Assembly: GCA_028583405.1 (NCBI GenBank)
Contig: CM053243.1
Span: forward strand, 30,059,632 to 30,123,631
Origin: Pogonophryne albipinna
Taxonomy: Eukaryota > Chordata > Actinopteri > Perciformes > Artedidraconidae
Direction of reading: 5' to 3'
DNA: 64,000 nt
The first letter of the stretch is position 1, and every line of letters starts with the position of its first letter. Shown here in pieces: positions 13,318 to 25,088 of the stretch. The notes under the pieces are model-generated. The model worked only from the letters and a program-made list of their open reading frames with translations, made no database searches and was not told the DNA's origin. The translations under genes were made by a program, and so were the position numbers.

Positions 13318-13966
13318 ATCCAGTCATCTCGATGCTGCTTTCGGGCTGTGAATAAACAACTTGTGTTTTACTTTTAGGCTGTCTGAAGGTATGGACAGCT
13401 ATCAAAGCTACTATACATCACATTAAGAACGATGTACACATGTTTTATATGTATTCAACTTGTGCCCCGCTGGACTTACGTTTCTGTGGTTGACCGTTAC
13501 TGTGACATATCAGCATAGCCACGGAAGATAGTTTGTGTGATTCATTCCCATGCATCAAGGTTATTTTCATGTAGCCTATGTAATTGTTTTTCCTGCACAG
13601 TGTAGAGTCTTGTTGTGATGAGAGGGATACAGGTATTTCATAAAAAAACGTGCTCCCTGGAGAATAGGTACAGCATTTATATCACAATTTAATCGGAGCT
13701 GATCACAACCTGTCATGAGTGATCCAGTCATTCAGTCAAGATCCAGTGTCACGATATCCACCTCTCACCCACAACCTCACATACGAGTACTGAATGTGCT
13801 TCAAAGTGATCTTAGGAAGGCAGATATAGTAAAAGATGAACGTAAACGACAAACGAGGCGATCGACATGGTAAGTCAACAATGGGTCCTCAATGTACACG
13901 CCCCGGATTCCTATGACGACAATAATAGAATGTCGCCAGTTGTCATGACTCAAGTTATACTGCAAC
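13318..13966 (-). repeat. right arm of the permuted inverted duplication (blocks B'-C'-A')
   Basis: Reverse-complement copies of the left-arm blocks: B' 13318-13438, C' 13493-13731 and A' 13748-13966. A and A' are 219-220 bp and almost identical. Together with the left arm this could fold into a long interrupted hairpin. Confidence 0.8.
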
Positions 13967-14155
13967 ACCGGACGACAGAGTCTGTCTCCGTGTGCACAGA
14001 CAGGGCTGTTGTTAACGTCGGTCTGTACAATGGAATTGTGCCAAAACTACGCCAACCGGCTGCGGAGGGAGACTCCCCCCCCCGCTTCACTGGAGAACTG
14101 CGCTAAAACAGCTGATCACAACGTTCGCACTCTGTGGTCAGAAGTACTCCACTAG

Positions 14156-14179
14156 CCGCCGCCGCCGCCCCCCCCCCCC
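14156..14179. repeat. (GCC)n followed by a C homopolymer
   Basis: Four to five GCC units run into about 14 consecutive C residues, inside the hAT-like composite. Homopolymer length is a likely site of sequencing error. Confidence 0.85.
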
Positions 14180-14515
14180 CTCTGTCGACTTTCCTGAAGT
14201 ACCCCCCCGTTGATAGAAATCAACACGTAATGAATTAAGACCCCACGGTTTGATGATCGATAGGTGTGTGTGCTCTCTTTCATTTTGACACGCAGAAAAA
14301 TGTTATAATAAACATAGATACTGTATGTTAAATTGATATATCCGCCTTCTTTCATTTATCTTTCCATTCCCACAACAATATACATAAATAAATGGCATAT
14401 TCTGGACATAGTTCGAATGGTGATTAATCATGATTAATTAATTTTTAAGCTGTGGTTAATCTGATTAAAAAATGTAATCGTTTGACAGCCCTAATATATA
14501 TATATATATACATAC

Positions 14516-14877
14516 TGTGGTGACACCATGTGGGACCATAATTCACCTTGCTTATTGTGTTGCCACACGGACCCTTTAGTGGGAACACCTGTAGCTTTAG
14601 CTGCCATTAGCTGCCATTCCTGCTAGCTCGTCAGGCAGAGCAGTTCAGTTCATAATTTTAATTAATTATTTTGTGTGTTTTGTATTTCTTCTCAATGTAT
14701 TGTGTTTTCTCTGTTTGATCCTTTAAAGCACTTTGAATTGCATTACTGTATGAATTGTGCTATACAAATAAATTGCCTTGCCTTGCCATGTGTTAACCTC
14801 TCTGATATTAATGGATAATAAAGATTGGAACTCCATTCTTAATACACCGCCTCCGACTCCCTTTTCACGGCACTACA
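14516..14877 (+). repeat. 5' LTR of gypsy-A, interrupted
   Basis: Begins TGTGGTGACACC and ends CACTACA, with the usual TG...CA boundaries. Compared with the 210-bp 3' LTR it carries a 142-bp insertion (14645-14786), a 10-bp tandem duplication around 14604-14613 and one extra T. It has no base substitutions. An AATAAA polyadenylation signal lies near 14816. Confidence 0.92.
14645..14786 (+). mobile_element. LINE/SINE-type 3' tail inserted in the gypsy-A 5' LTR
   Basis: This block is absent from the 3' LTR. Its end has the AAAGCACTTTGAATTGC ... TGCTATACAAATAAA pattern followed by a short CCTTG repeat. A related tail occurs at 42638-42724. From memory, such tails mark fish LINE or SINE 3' ends. 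No clear target duplication was found. It entered after the LTR element integrated. Confidence 0.6.
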
Positions 14878-14878
14878 C

Positions 14879-14891
14879 TGGTGACCTCGAC
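14879..14891 (+). promoter_or_regulatory. primer-binding site of gypsy-A, tRNA-Trp-like
   Basis: One base after the 5' LTR the sequence reads TGGTGACCTCGAC. The complement of the vertebrate tRNA-Trp 3' end is TGGTGACCCCGAC, so 12 of 13 positions agree. Confidence 0.7.
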
Positions 14892-14924
14892 TTTTCTGAG
14901 AAAGTTTCCGGAAAATTAACGAAC

Positions 14925-15589
14925 ATGGCCGGAGTTTTGGGAGAATGTCGCGGCGGCGTGGTTTGCACACGTGGAGGCGCACTTCGCCTGCCGGCAGGTC
15001 CGTGACGAGGACCTGAAATACTACCACGTTGTAGCAGCGCTAGGAGGCTCCAGGTCGTCCAGGTTGGTTGGTTTTATCACAGACCCCCCACACCATTGCA
15101 AATATGAGGGGATTAAGGTCCTCCTCCTTAAGACATTTAGCTTATCTGCTAAGGAGAGGGCCCGCCAGTTACTCGACATGCAAGGCCTAGGAGACGGCAA
15201 GCCATCTCAGCTAATGGAGAAAATGCTAAATATGCTAGGCGGGGGAAGATCCCCGGATTTTATTCACAGAGATTTTCTTGCGTCACTTGCCCCTCCGGGT
15301 CCAGACGGCGCTGGCCAACACGCCTGTCACGGAGCCCCGTTCCTTGGCTGAGGAAGCGGATCGTTTTTTCCTGGCTAAACAACTGCCCGGTGCAGAGACG
15401 TTAGCCGCGACGCTCAGCGGCCCATCTGCAGTCAAGAAAGCTTGGCGGAGGCAGCACACGGCTGTATCGAGCCGGCGTGGAGACACCGGAGAGTGCTTTT
15501 ACCACGCACGTTTCGGGACAATGGCGAAGAAATGCATCGCTCCGTGCAGCTACAAACCCCCGGGAAACGGAGGGGCCGGCGCTCAGTAG
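14925..15589 (+). pseudogene. gag: gypsy-A gag, frameshifted
   Basis: Capsid/nucleocapsid region of gypsy-A. The likely start is the ATG at 14925 (MAGVLGE...), about 45 bases after the LTR. Coding similarity passes through three frames: a first part to about 15000, a middle part to 15351 (matrix/capsid-like, with FITDPP and LLDMQGLGDGKPSQLM motifs), and a last part from about 15278 to the stop at 15587-15589. The last part holds the nucleic-acid-binding finger, with Cys codons at 15494, 15533 and 15545 and His at 15503 (C-x2-H-x9-C-x3-C). That CHCC pattern differs from the common CCHC knuckle. At least two frameshifts mean no full Gag can be made from this copy. Confidence 0.75.
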
Positions 15590-18500
15590 TGGCCCTGAGC
15601 GTCGGCGGCACGTGCAGGCTCCTCTTCGTCAGCGACAGCGTTTCGGGGAGCCTGTTTCTGTGTGACACGGGCGCTCAACGGAGTTCCTGCGTCGAGTGAA
15701 GACGTCACCCGGGGTGGGCACGGACCGCGATTGACAACGGCTAACGGCGGTCCCATTAGCACGTACGGCGTGAGGCCTATGTGTTTGTGCATCGGAGGAC
15801 AGCGTTTCAGCTGGGATTTTGTGACAGCGGACATTTCTTTTCCCCTCCTCGGAGCGGATTTTTTGTGTGCTCATGGACTCTTAGTGGACGTTAAGAATAG
15901 GCGTTTGGTTGATGCCTTGACGTTTTCTTCCCTCGTGTGCACACTTGGCAGCGCAGCGTACGACGGGCTGTCGGGCTCGCTGTCGGGGGCAGACACGTTT
16001 CTCAGACTGTTGGCCGAGTTTCCAGACCTGTCGCTGCCCACCTTCTCTGCGCTTACCACTAAGCATGGCGTGGAGCACCACGTCACTACCGAGGGGCCTC
16101 CTGTCTATGCCAGGGCCCGGCGGTTGAACCCTTCTAAGCTGGCTGTAGCGAGGGCGGAGTTCACAACCATGGAGCGCCTGGGCATTGTCCGCCGCTCCCA
16201 CAGTCCTTGGGCTTCCCCCCTGCACGTCGTCCCCAAACCGAACGGCGGGTTCCGCCCGTGCGGGGATTACCGCCGACTCCACGACGCCACTACGCCTGAC
16301 CGCTATCCGGTGCCGCACATTCAGGACTTTTCGGCGCATCTGGCCGGTACGGGGGTGTTTTCCAAGGTGGACCTGGTGCGTGGATACCACCAGATGCCCA
16401 TGCACCCCCTGGACATTCCCAAGACGGCAGTGGTAACACCTTTTGGACTTTATGAGTTCCTGCGGATGCCTTTTGGGCTCAAGAATGCCGCTCAGACGTT
16501 CCAGCGCCTGATGGATTCGGTGCTGCGGGACCTGCCGTTTGTGTTTGTCTACCTCGACGACATACTCGTCGCCAGCGCTTCAGTGCAGGAGCACCTGTCC
16601 CACCTCCGAGCCCTTTTCACACGGCTCAATGAACACGGATTAATCATCAATCCTGCAAATTGCCAGTTCGGGGTGTCTGATATTGATTGCCTGGGGCACC
16701 GCGTCACCAAGGGCGGTGCGACACCTCTGCCAGCGAATGTGGAGGCTGTTGCGGCTTTTCCTCGCCCGCTCACAGCCCGGTCGCTCCGTGAGTTTCTGGG
16801 GATGGTGACCTTCTACCACCGTTTCATCGCCCGGGCCGCACACATCATGCGGCCGCTGTATGAAGCGGTGAAAGGCAAGACTCCCGTCCAGGCGATCGAC
16901 TGGACAGCAGAGGCGGACGTCGCTTTTGCTGAGGTCAAAACCGCGTTGGCTCAGGCAGCTTTGCTGGCACACCCATCATCTGCGGCTCCCATCTCCATCA
17001 CAACGGACGCGTCGGACTACGCGTCGGACTACGCGTCGGACTACGCGTCGGACTACGCGGTCGGCGCGGTGCACGAGCAGTGGGTGGAGGGCGCTTGGCA
17101 GCAGCTCGCCTTTTTCAGCCGCTAGCTGACGCCCAGAGAACGCAGGTACAGCGCCTTTGACCGAGAGCTCCTTGGACTTTATTTGGCCTTGCGGCACTTC
17201 CGTTTCATGCTGGAAGGCCGTGAATTTACGGCGTTTGCCGACCACAAGCCGCTCACCTTCGCCATATCAAAAGTGGCGGAGCCTTGGTCGGCACGTCAGC
17301 AGCGGCAGCTGTCCTACATATCAGAGTTCGCTACGGATATTAAGCACGTGGCTGGCAAGTCGAACCTGGTTGCTGATTGCCTCTCCAGAGTCGTCATCGG
17401 TGCCGTCCAGTTGGGCCTGGACTATACTCGCATGGCGGCGGACCAGGTCACAGATCCCGGCGTCCAGCCTCTGAAGGTGGAGGGCGCGGGGCTGCGCTTG
17501 GAGGACGTGGTGTTCGGCGATGCGGGCGTTACCCTCCTGTGTGACGTTTCCACGGGCCTGTCGCGGCCAGTCGTTCCCGCCAGCTGGAGGCGCTCTGTGT
17601 TCGAGGCAGTGCACGGACTGTCACACCCCGGCGTTAAGCCTTCGGTGCGCTTGGTGGCCGCGAAGTTCGTCTGGCATGGGTTGAAAAAGGACGTGAGGAC
17701 TTGGGCTGGTGAGTGCGTGGCTGGTGAGTGCGTGGCTTGTCAGCGCGCTAAGGTGCACCGCCACACGAAGGCGCACCGCCACATGAAGGCCCCTTTGGAG
17801 CGTTTCCTGGTGCCTGAGAGGAGGTTTGATCATGTCAACATCGACCTGGTTGGTCCATTGCCCTCCTCTCAAGGTTTTTCCTACCTCCTCACCATGGTGG
17901 ACAGGACGACCCGTTGGCCGGAGGCGGTTCCTCTCGTGTCAACGTCAGCCACAGACATTGCCCAAGCTTTCATTGCGACGTGGGTGTGTTGTTTTGGCAC
18001 CCCGTCAGACATTTCCTCGGACAGAGGCTTACAGTTCACGTCCGAGCTCTGGAACGCCGTGGCGAGTGGTCTGGGGGTTATGCTGCACAGGACTACCGCT
18101 TATCATCCTCAGGCTAACGGCCTCTGTGAGCGGTTCCATCGCTCCATGAAGGCGGCCCTCAAGGCCGGCCTTACGGACAGGAATTGGGTCGACAAGCTGC
18201 CCTGGGTGATGCTGGGCCTGAGGACTGCGCCTAAAGAAGACCTGTAGTGCTCTACGGCTGAGATGGTATACGGTCAGCCGCTGAGGGTTCCTGGGGATTT
18301 CCTCCCTAACGCATCGGCTCCCTGGTCGGCGTCGGCCCAGCGGGCTTTCCTGCAGGACGCCGCTGAGGGCTTTGCTCCGATCCCTACTACTCAGCACGGT
18401 ACTCAGGTGTCCCGGGTTCCCGCAGAGCTCCGTTCGGCGGGGAACGTGTTCATCCGGCACGATGCGCACAGAGGCCCCCTGCAGCCCCCTTACGATGGGC

Positions 18501-18781
18501 CTTTCCAGGTCTTGGAGCACGGGAACAAGCACCTGGTGGTCGACCTGGGTGGCAAGGCCGAGCACGTCTCAGTGGACAGGGTGAAGGCTGCTCACCTGGA
18601 CTTGGACCAGCCGGTGGTGCTGGCTCGACCTCCGCGACGGGGCCGCCCCCCGGCCTCGACCCCTGTCACAGATTTAAGACCTGTTGTTCCGGTCCCTCCC
18701 CTAACAGGCGGAAGTCACTTTTCCGACTCCCGTGCTCAGGAGTCGTGGGGGTCGGCGTGTCGTTCCTCCCCGCCATGCTGA
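15590..18781 (+). pseudogene. pol: gypsy-A pol (protease, RT, RNase H, integrase), broken
   Basis: Protease starts in frame 1, with active-site DTGA encoded at 15664-15675. It shifts to frame 2 within the next few codons (ILLGADFLC-type flap and end motif near 15850). Reverse transcriptase spans about 16100-16850, with the catalytic YLDD encoded at 16550-16561. RNase H has its first Asp near 17007, immediately followed by an expanded 12-bp repeat (17009-17058). An in-frame TAG at 17123-17125 interrupts it, and the same frame resumes. Integrase has an HHCC zinc region (about 17610-17745), Asp at 17843, Asp at 18020 and Glu at 18128 (D,D-35-E). A second in-frame TAG follows at 18245-18247. A GPF-type module is near 18500, and there is no chromodomain. 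The reading ends at 18781. Three in-frame tandem duplications are also present (see findings). Confidence 0.88.
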
Positions 18782-18802
18782 TTTTGTTTATGTGTGAATT
18801 CT

Positions 18803-18809
18803 GGGGGGG
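18803..18809 (+). other. polypurine tract of gypsy-A
   Basis: A run of seven G residues lies four bases upstream of the 3' LTR, the usual position of the plus-strand primer. Confidence 0.7.
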
Positions 18810-18813
18810 CTTG

Positions 18814-19023
18814 TGTGGTGACACCATGTGGGACCATAATTCACCTTGCTTATTGTGTTGCCACACGGACCCTTTAGTGGGAACACCTGTAGCTTTAGCT
18901 GCCATTCCTGCTAGCTCGTCAGGCAGAGCAGTGCATGTGTTAACCTCTCTGATATAATGGATAATAAAGATTGGAACTCCATTCTTAATACACCGCCTCC
19001 GACTCCCTTTTCACGGCACTACA
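18814..19023 (+). repeat. 3' LTR of gypsy-A (210 bp)
   Basis: An uninterrupted copy of the LTR, TGTGGTGACACC to CACTACA. It gives the reference length for recognising the insertion in the 5' copy. Confidence 0.93.
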
Positions 19024-19721
19024 ATGCACAGTATACTAAGATAAGTTCAATCACAATTGTTCCCTAACCTAAACCTCACATATTTGTTATTATAACCATG
19101 ACATGATGTAATTGTTTTAACCAAAGCCATGCTCTTTCCTTAAACTCAACAAACCTTAAACCATAGTGTTGTCACATCATAAAATGCTGGAACATGTTTT
19201 CAGAAAAATCTCAAAACAAAACAAAAAGGTACCTCTTTGACATGTTTAGCTTGGCTAAATGTGTTTCAGCTATGTCAGTTCAATAAGCAACAACCTATTA
19301 ACATCCATACAACAATATAGTATAACATGTCTGTTTAAGGGACGTTGTTTTGTTTAATAAAAATGATCATTATTTGAGATGTGTGATGTGTTGAGGTTGG
19401 CTTGTGGAGCTTTTTAGCTTTTGGATGGAAAGAGCTAACCAGTAGTTCAAACAAATCTCACAGCAGCCCAACTCATAAAGACAGGCCAAAAATAAATTGG
19501 ATTTGTTCAAAAACTGCCCAATATCAGTGCCTCAGAAAGAGAAAACAAATAACAAAGATCGAGGAAGAAGACCCTGTTAGTGATGAAGTTACCTGCATGC
19601 TGTACACACATGATAGAGCAGCTAAGAATGGATCCACTGAATCAATTTCTAGAAACACTGAAACAAATATAAACAGTCTTCAACTGAAATAATAAAACAT
19701 GACATATTGGTTGTTTCAACA
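19024..19721. other. non-coding stretch
   Basis: AT-rich. It holds a 96-codon frame at 19402-19692, rich in Lys, Ser and Thr, with no recognised motif. Probably not a gene. Confidence 0.5.
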
Positions 19722-20052
19722 ACGGCCCGTGCACACAGCGGCGTGCGTTGAAGCTTCCAACGCTTCTGCCCATTCACTTTGAATGGGGTGACGTCACTTT
19801 TAGCCAAATTGCATTTTGGGAAGCGACGTGGAGCGTTGCTGGCGTTGCTCGCTTCAAAAGTTGAGCAATGTTCAACTTTTGACGCCTCGACGGAGGCGTC
19901 AGCCAATCGAATCATATGCCAGTACAAGCTCTAGCCAATCAAACCGCGTGCTTGTGTGTCTGGGGCAGGAGATTCATGTGATTGGTTGTTGGTCGAGTTT
20001 CAGACACGCCCGCCGGCAAGCGTCAACGCACGCCGCTGTGTGGACGGGCCGT
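19722..20052. mobile_element. GC-rich inverted-repeat element (331 bp)
   Basis: The left end, starting ACGGCCCGTGCACACAGCGG, and the right end are inverted copies with 29 of the first 30 bases identical; similarity continues a few bases further. There is no coding frame. The interior holds a perfect TGACGTCA (19789-19796), two AGCCAATC boxes (about 19901 and 19934) and an inverse ATTGGTTG (about 19980). No clear target duplication was found, so the superfamily is left open. Confidence 0.75.
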
Positions 20053-21022
20053 AAATGTATTAAAAATATTCTTAAGCATAATCTGCCTCATTAACCTAAC
20101 ATATTGAATTAAACTAGACCATCAATACAGCGCAAGTAGTTACGGTATATTAGCCTGATGGAGTACTGTGGGGAAGCCTTATGTTTCACCCTGTCTGACT
20201 GAAAACAGGCCAAAGCAGAAGGTAGAAAACCCAAACAGATTTGTTATTTTTCATGTGTGAATAATGATAGACAGATACCTCATGCAGCCACAAAGAGTGT
20301 ACACATGTATTATGCACACCCTCTCTACACTCTAAAAAACAATTCATGGGGTTAGTAGATTCCACTTTAAAAAAAAACGTTTACCTCAACTTATTTTAGT
20401 TAGTTTAAAACTCATTTTAATAAGTCGGTCAAACTGAAAAAGAACAAAAAAAGTTTTACTTACAAATGTAATGATTTTGAAAAAATATAATAATAATATT
20501 ATTATTAAATATATAAGTTAGAGTAACTCATATCTATTGAGTTTCAACGGTATAGTTTCAAAACTGAACACATGCCCAGACTCTACCGCATGTTGAGTTG
20601 GAGCAATCTGCATTCATCCTGGAAGCATCTTGATAGCAATGGAACAACAGGATTTTAACCTAATAATCTATCAAATTACCTGGTAAGTAGCCATTTTTGT
20701 TCATCTTAATTTACAACAGCTGCTTACTGCATATGCAACACAAGCTGTAAGGTAGTCACTAGCTACTTGTTTTAAGCTACTGTAGCATGCATAGCATACT
20801 GATTAGCTAGCTGTTTGTATCCTCCTGTATCCTTTGTTTCACAGTTGCAGTCAAAGTTCATTATTTGTTATACAGTATGTATTCTTGTTAGAATTAACGT
20901 TACATTTGATAAAAACTGATTTAAAATAAATATGAACAGCAACTGACAATGCTTGGCATGTTCAGTTTTTGCAAACAAGCCTTTGTTTTTCTTTCTCAAC
21001 ATAAAAATGTCCTCCTTTTAAG

Positions 21023-21113
21023 GATGATTCGGTGGAAAGAATAAAAGAGGTTGCTATCCGGTGCTTGGTGGTGTGTCTTCGTGAAAAGGAGGATCTCTTC
21101 AAGGAAAACTTAA
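21023..21113 (+). pseudogene. exon-like fragment of a multicopy teleost SAM-domain-like protein family
   Basis: After a pyrimidine-rich CCTCCTTTTAAG acceptor, the frame reads DDSVERIKEVAIRCLVV, then a Leu/Glu-rich part ending LFKENL. From memory this resembles a conserved segment of large, uncharacterised SAM-domain-like proteins that are very numerous in fish. A TTAA element interrupts it at TTAA 21110-21113. Directly after that element and its duplicated TTAA comes GTAAGT (21952-21957), a consensus splice donor. The original locus therefore had acceptor, open exon and donor. The family assignment is from memory; the splice structure is visible. Confidence 0.45.
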
Positions 21114-21947
<834 letters not shown>

Positions 21948-22004
21948 TTAAGTAAGTCAAGACAATGCTTAAATCATACTGTAACTTGTGTTTACCTGAA
22001 ACAC

Positions 22005-22657
22005 AATGCAATTGCCCCAGAACGCCTCATTGGTGATCTCTCTTTTTCCATTTGTTTCTTCCGGGAATCGCATGACGTCATGCGGTTCCCGGAACCAAAA
22101 CGGACCAATCCGCGGAGCTCCTCACACACCAGGATCCCTTGTCGTCACTATCAAACGCAGTGGGGGGACCTTTAGCGTACATTTTCAACTAACAGGGAGT
22201 TCCATTGACTTGCATAGAGCTCCCTGGTTGGAAATAGACGAGTTGGGATCGCGGAGAAATGGTCTCCGCAGACCCATTCTCACAGCGTTTATAAACCTTT
22301 TTCTTACTCAATATCAAGCCACACTTATTGTTTTTACTTCAGCTGTGAGTGTTTGTGTGTGCTCAGGATGAGTTTCGCGCTGTCTCGCTGTATCGCCGAC
22401 CCAGAAACCACACCAGTAAGCCAGCTCACTGAGCAGTGAGCCTCGCAACGCCCCGACCAATCAGAGCACACTGGGCTCACAGGGAGGGGGGGGCAGGAGC
22501 TCCAACAAGCCGTTTAGGACAGAGTGAATACACATACTTTACAGAGATGCTGTATGAGAAACCAATGTGAGTTTGGAAAGTTGCACAATATAAATCTATT
22601 TTAGTATACCTCAACAATGGAATTATGATCAGTAGAAATGGCAATGACATGGGACCT
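22005..22657. mobile_element. second, left-truncated copy of the TTAA element
   Basis: Homologous to the preceding copy from its AGAACGCCTC(A/G)TTGG segment onward. It ends CAATGACATGGGACCT, followed by TTAA (22658-22661). The left end with AGGTCCC is missing. It lies in the same orientation as the first copy, only ~55 bp after it, and lacks the CA tract. Confidence 0.75.
22061..22092. promoter_or_regulatory. 32-bp palindrome centred on a perfect CRE
   Basis: The two halves, CCGGGAATCGCATGACG and CGTCATGCGGTTCCCGG, pair with a single mismatch around the central TGACGTCA (22073-22080), the CREB/ATF consensus site. The first copy of the TTAA element has a diverged version at the corresponding place. 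Function is inference. Confidence 0.5.
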
Positions 22658-22785
22658 TTAATAATCGATTAAGTTGGAAATACTTAAAAAGATCAACGCA
22701 AATTGTTACCTCAATTTATTTAAGTAGAGCCGGTGTATTTTTTACAGTGTTTGTGTCTTTCTCTCTCTCTATCATGGGCACATGG

Positions 22786-24115
<1,330 letters not shown>

Positions 24116-24128
24116 ATAACGTCACTCC

Positions 24129-24798
24129 ATCCATCCATCCATCTTCTTCCGCTTATCCGTGGTCGGGTCGCGGGGGTAGCAGTTCCAGCAGAGAGCCCCA
24201 CACTTTCTTTTCCCTGGCGACATCAACCAGCTCTGACTGGGGGATCCCAAGGCGCTCCCAGGCCAGCGAAGAGATATAATCCCTCCACCTGGTCCTAGGT
24301 CTACCCCTTGGTCTCTTCCCAGCTGGACGTGCCTGGAACACCTCCCTAGGGAGGCGCCCAGGTGGCATCCTAACTAGGTGCCCGAACCACCTCAACTGGC
24401 TCCTTTCGACGCGAAGGAGGAGCGGCTCAACTCCGAGTCCCTCCCTGATGACCGAACTTCTCACCTTATCCCTAAGGGAGACACCAGCCACCCTGCGGAG
24501 AAAACCCATCTCGGCCGCTTGTATCCGCGATCTCGTTCTTTCGGTCATGACCCATCCTTCATGACCATAGGTGAGGGTAGGAACGAAAATGGCCCGGTAG
24601 ACAGAGAGCTTTGCCTTCTGGCTCAGCTCCCTTTTCGTCACAACGGTGCGGTAAAGCGAATGCAGTACCGCTCCCGCTGCTCCGATTCTCCGGCCCATCT
24701 CACGCTCCATTGTTCCCTCACTCGAGAACAAGACCCCGAGATACTTGAACTCCTTCACTTGGGGTAAGGACTCATTCCCTACTTGGAGTGGACAGTCC
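24129..24798 (-). mobile_element. Rex3-type (RTE clade) LINE, 5'-truncated
   Basis: Read on the minus strand, this is the last ~670 bp of a LINE. It ends in the tail AAGCGGAAGAAGATGGATGG with GATG repeats, which from memory is the Rex3 signature. A 13-bp perfect target duplication, ATAACGTCACTCC, flanks it (24116-24128 and 24799-24811). That proves insertion by target-primed reverse transcription with heavy 5' truncation. Confidence 0.88.
24153..24798 (-). pseudogene. C-terminal part of LINE reverse transcriptase ORF
   Basis: An uninterrupted frame of about 215 codons matching the post-catalytic C-terminal region of Rex3-like reverse transcriptase: EFKYLGVLFSSEG, then RRIGAAGAVLHSLYR, TLTYGHEGWVMTERTRSRIQ, a LRWFGHLVRMP segment, and RPRGRPRTRWRDYI. 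The reverse-transcriptase catalytic core and the endonuclease are absent through truncation. The ATG that opens the frame straddles the junction with the target duplication, so it is accidental and not the native start. The open frame without stops suggests a fairly recent insertion. Confidence 0.85.
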
Positions 24799-25088
24799 AT
24801 AACGTCACTCCTTGAAGATTATTACCTATTCTGATTAACTTGTCAGGAATTGGTCACAGGTCTGAACAAACCCATCTCTCTGTCTGTGTCCAGACTTGAT
24901 CTACCACTTGGTGATGCTTGCTTTGAAGGTTATATTTAGTCTCCATGGTCTGGTAACTTTCTTTATATTCCCCAGACTCAATCATGAGCACACTTCTGAG
25001 TCCCACAACAGTTGGTGAAATTGAAACGTGGACAATTATAGTTCAATTTGCTCAATTTATGGAAATAAGTCTGCAAACCCTGAACCGG

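Larger units (their letters stand above)
14516..19023 (+). mobile_element. Ty3/gypsy LTR retrotransposon, CsRn1-like (gypsy-A)
   Basis: A complete LTR-to-LTR element of 4.5 kb with, in order, 5' LTR, tRNA-Trp-like primer site, gag, protease, reverse transcriptase, RNase H, integrase, polypurine tract and 3' LTR. The integrase lies after RNase H, which is the Ty3/gypsy order. The gag finger has C-x2-H-x9-C-x3-C spacing and the primer site matches the end of tRNA-Trp. Both are features I associate with the CsRn1/Kabuki clade. Gag and pol are broken by frameshifts and stops, although the two LTRs share every aligned base apart from indels. No 5-bp target duplication is seen (left CATAC, right ATGCA). 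The coding DNA is much more GC-rich than its surroundings. Confidence 0.88.

Noticed and set aside
20641..20690. Short ATG frame with donor as first exon joined to the 21023 exon
   Set aside because: Direct splicing puts the second exon in a frame with an early stop, so a simple two-exon gene does not work. Kept only as a note on the composite element.
24378..24767. 129-codon plus-strand frame across the LINE
   Set aside because: Shadow of the Rex3 reverse-transcriptase frame on the opposite strand.
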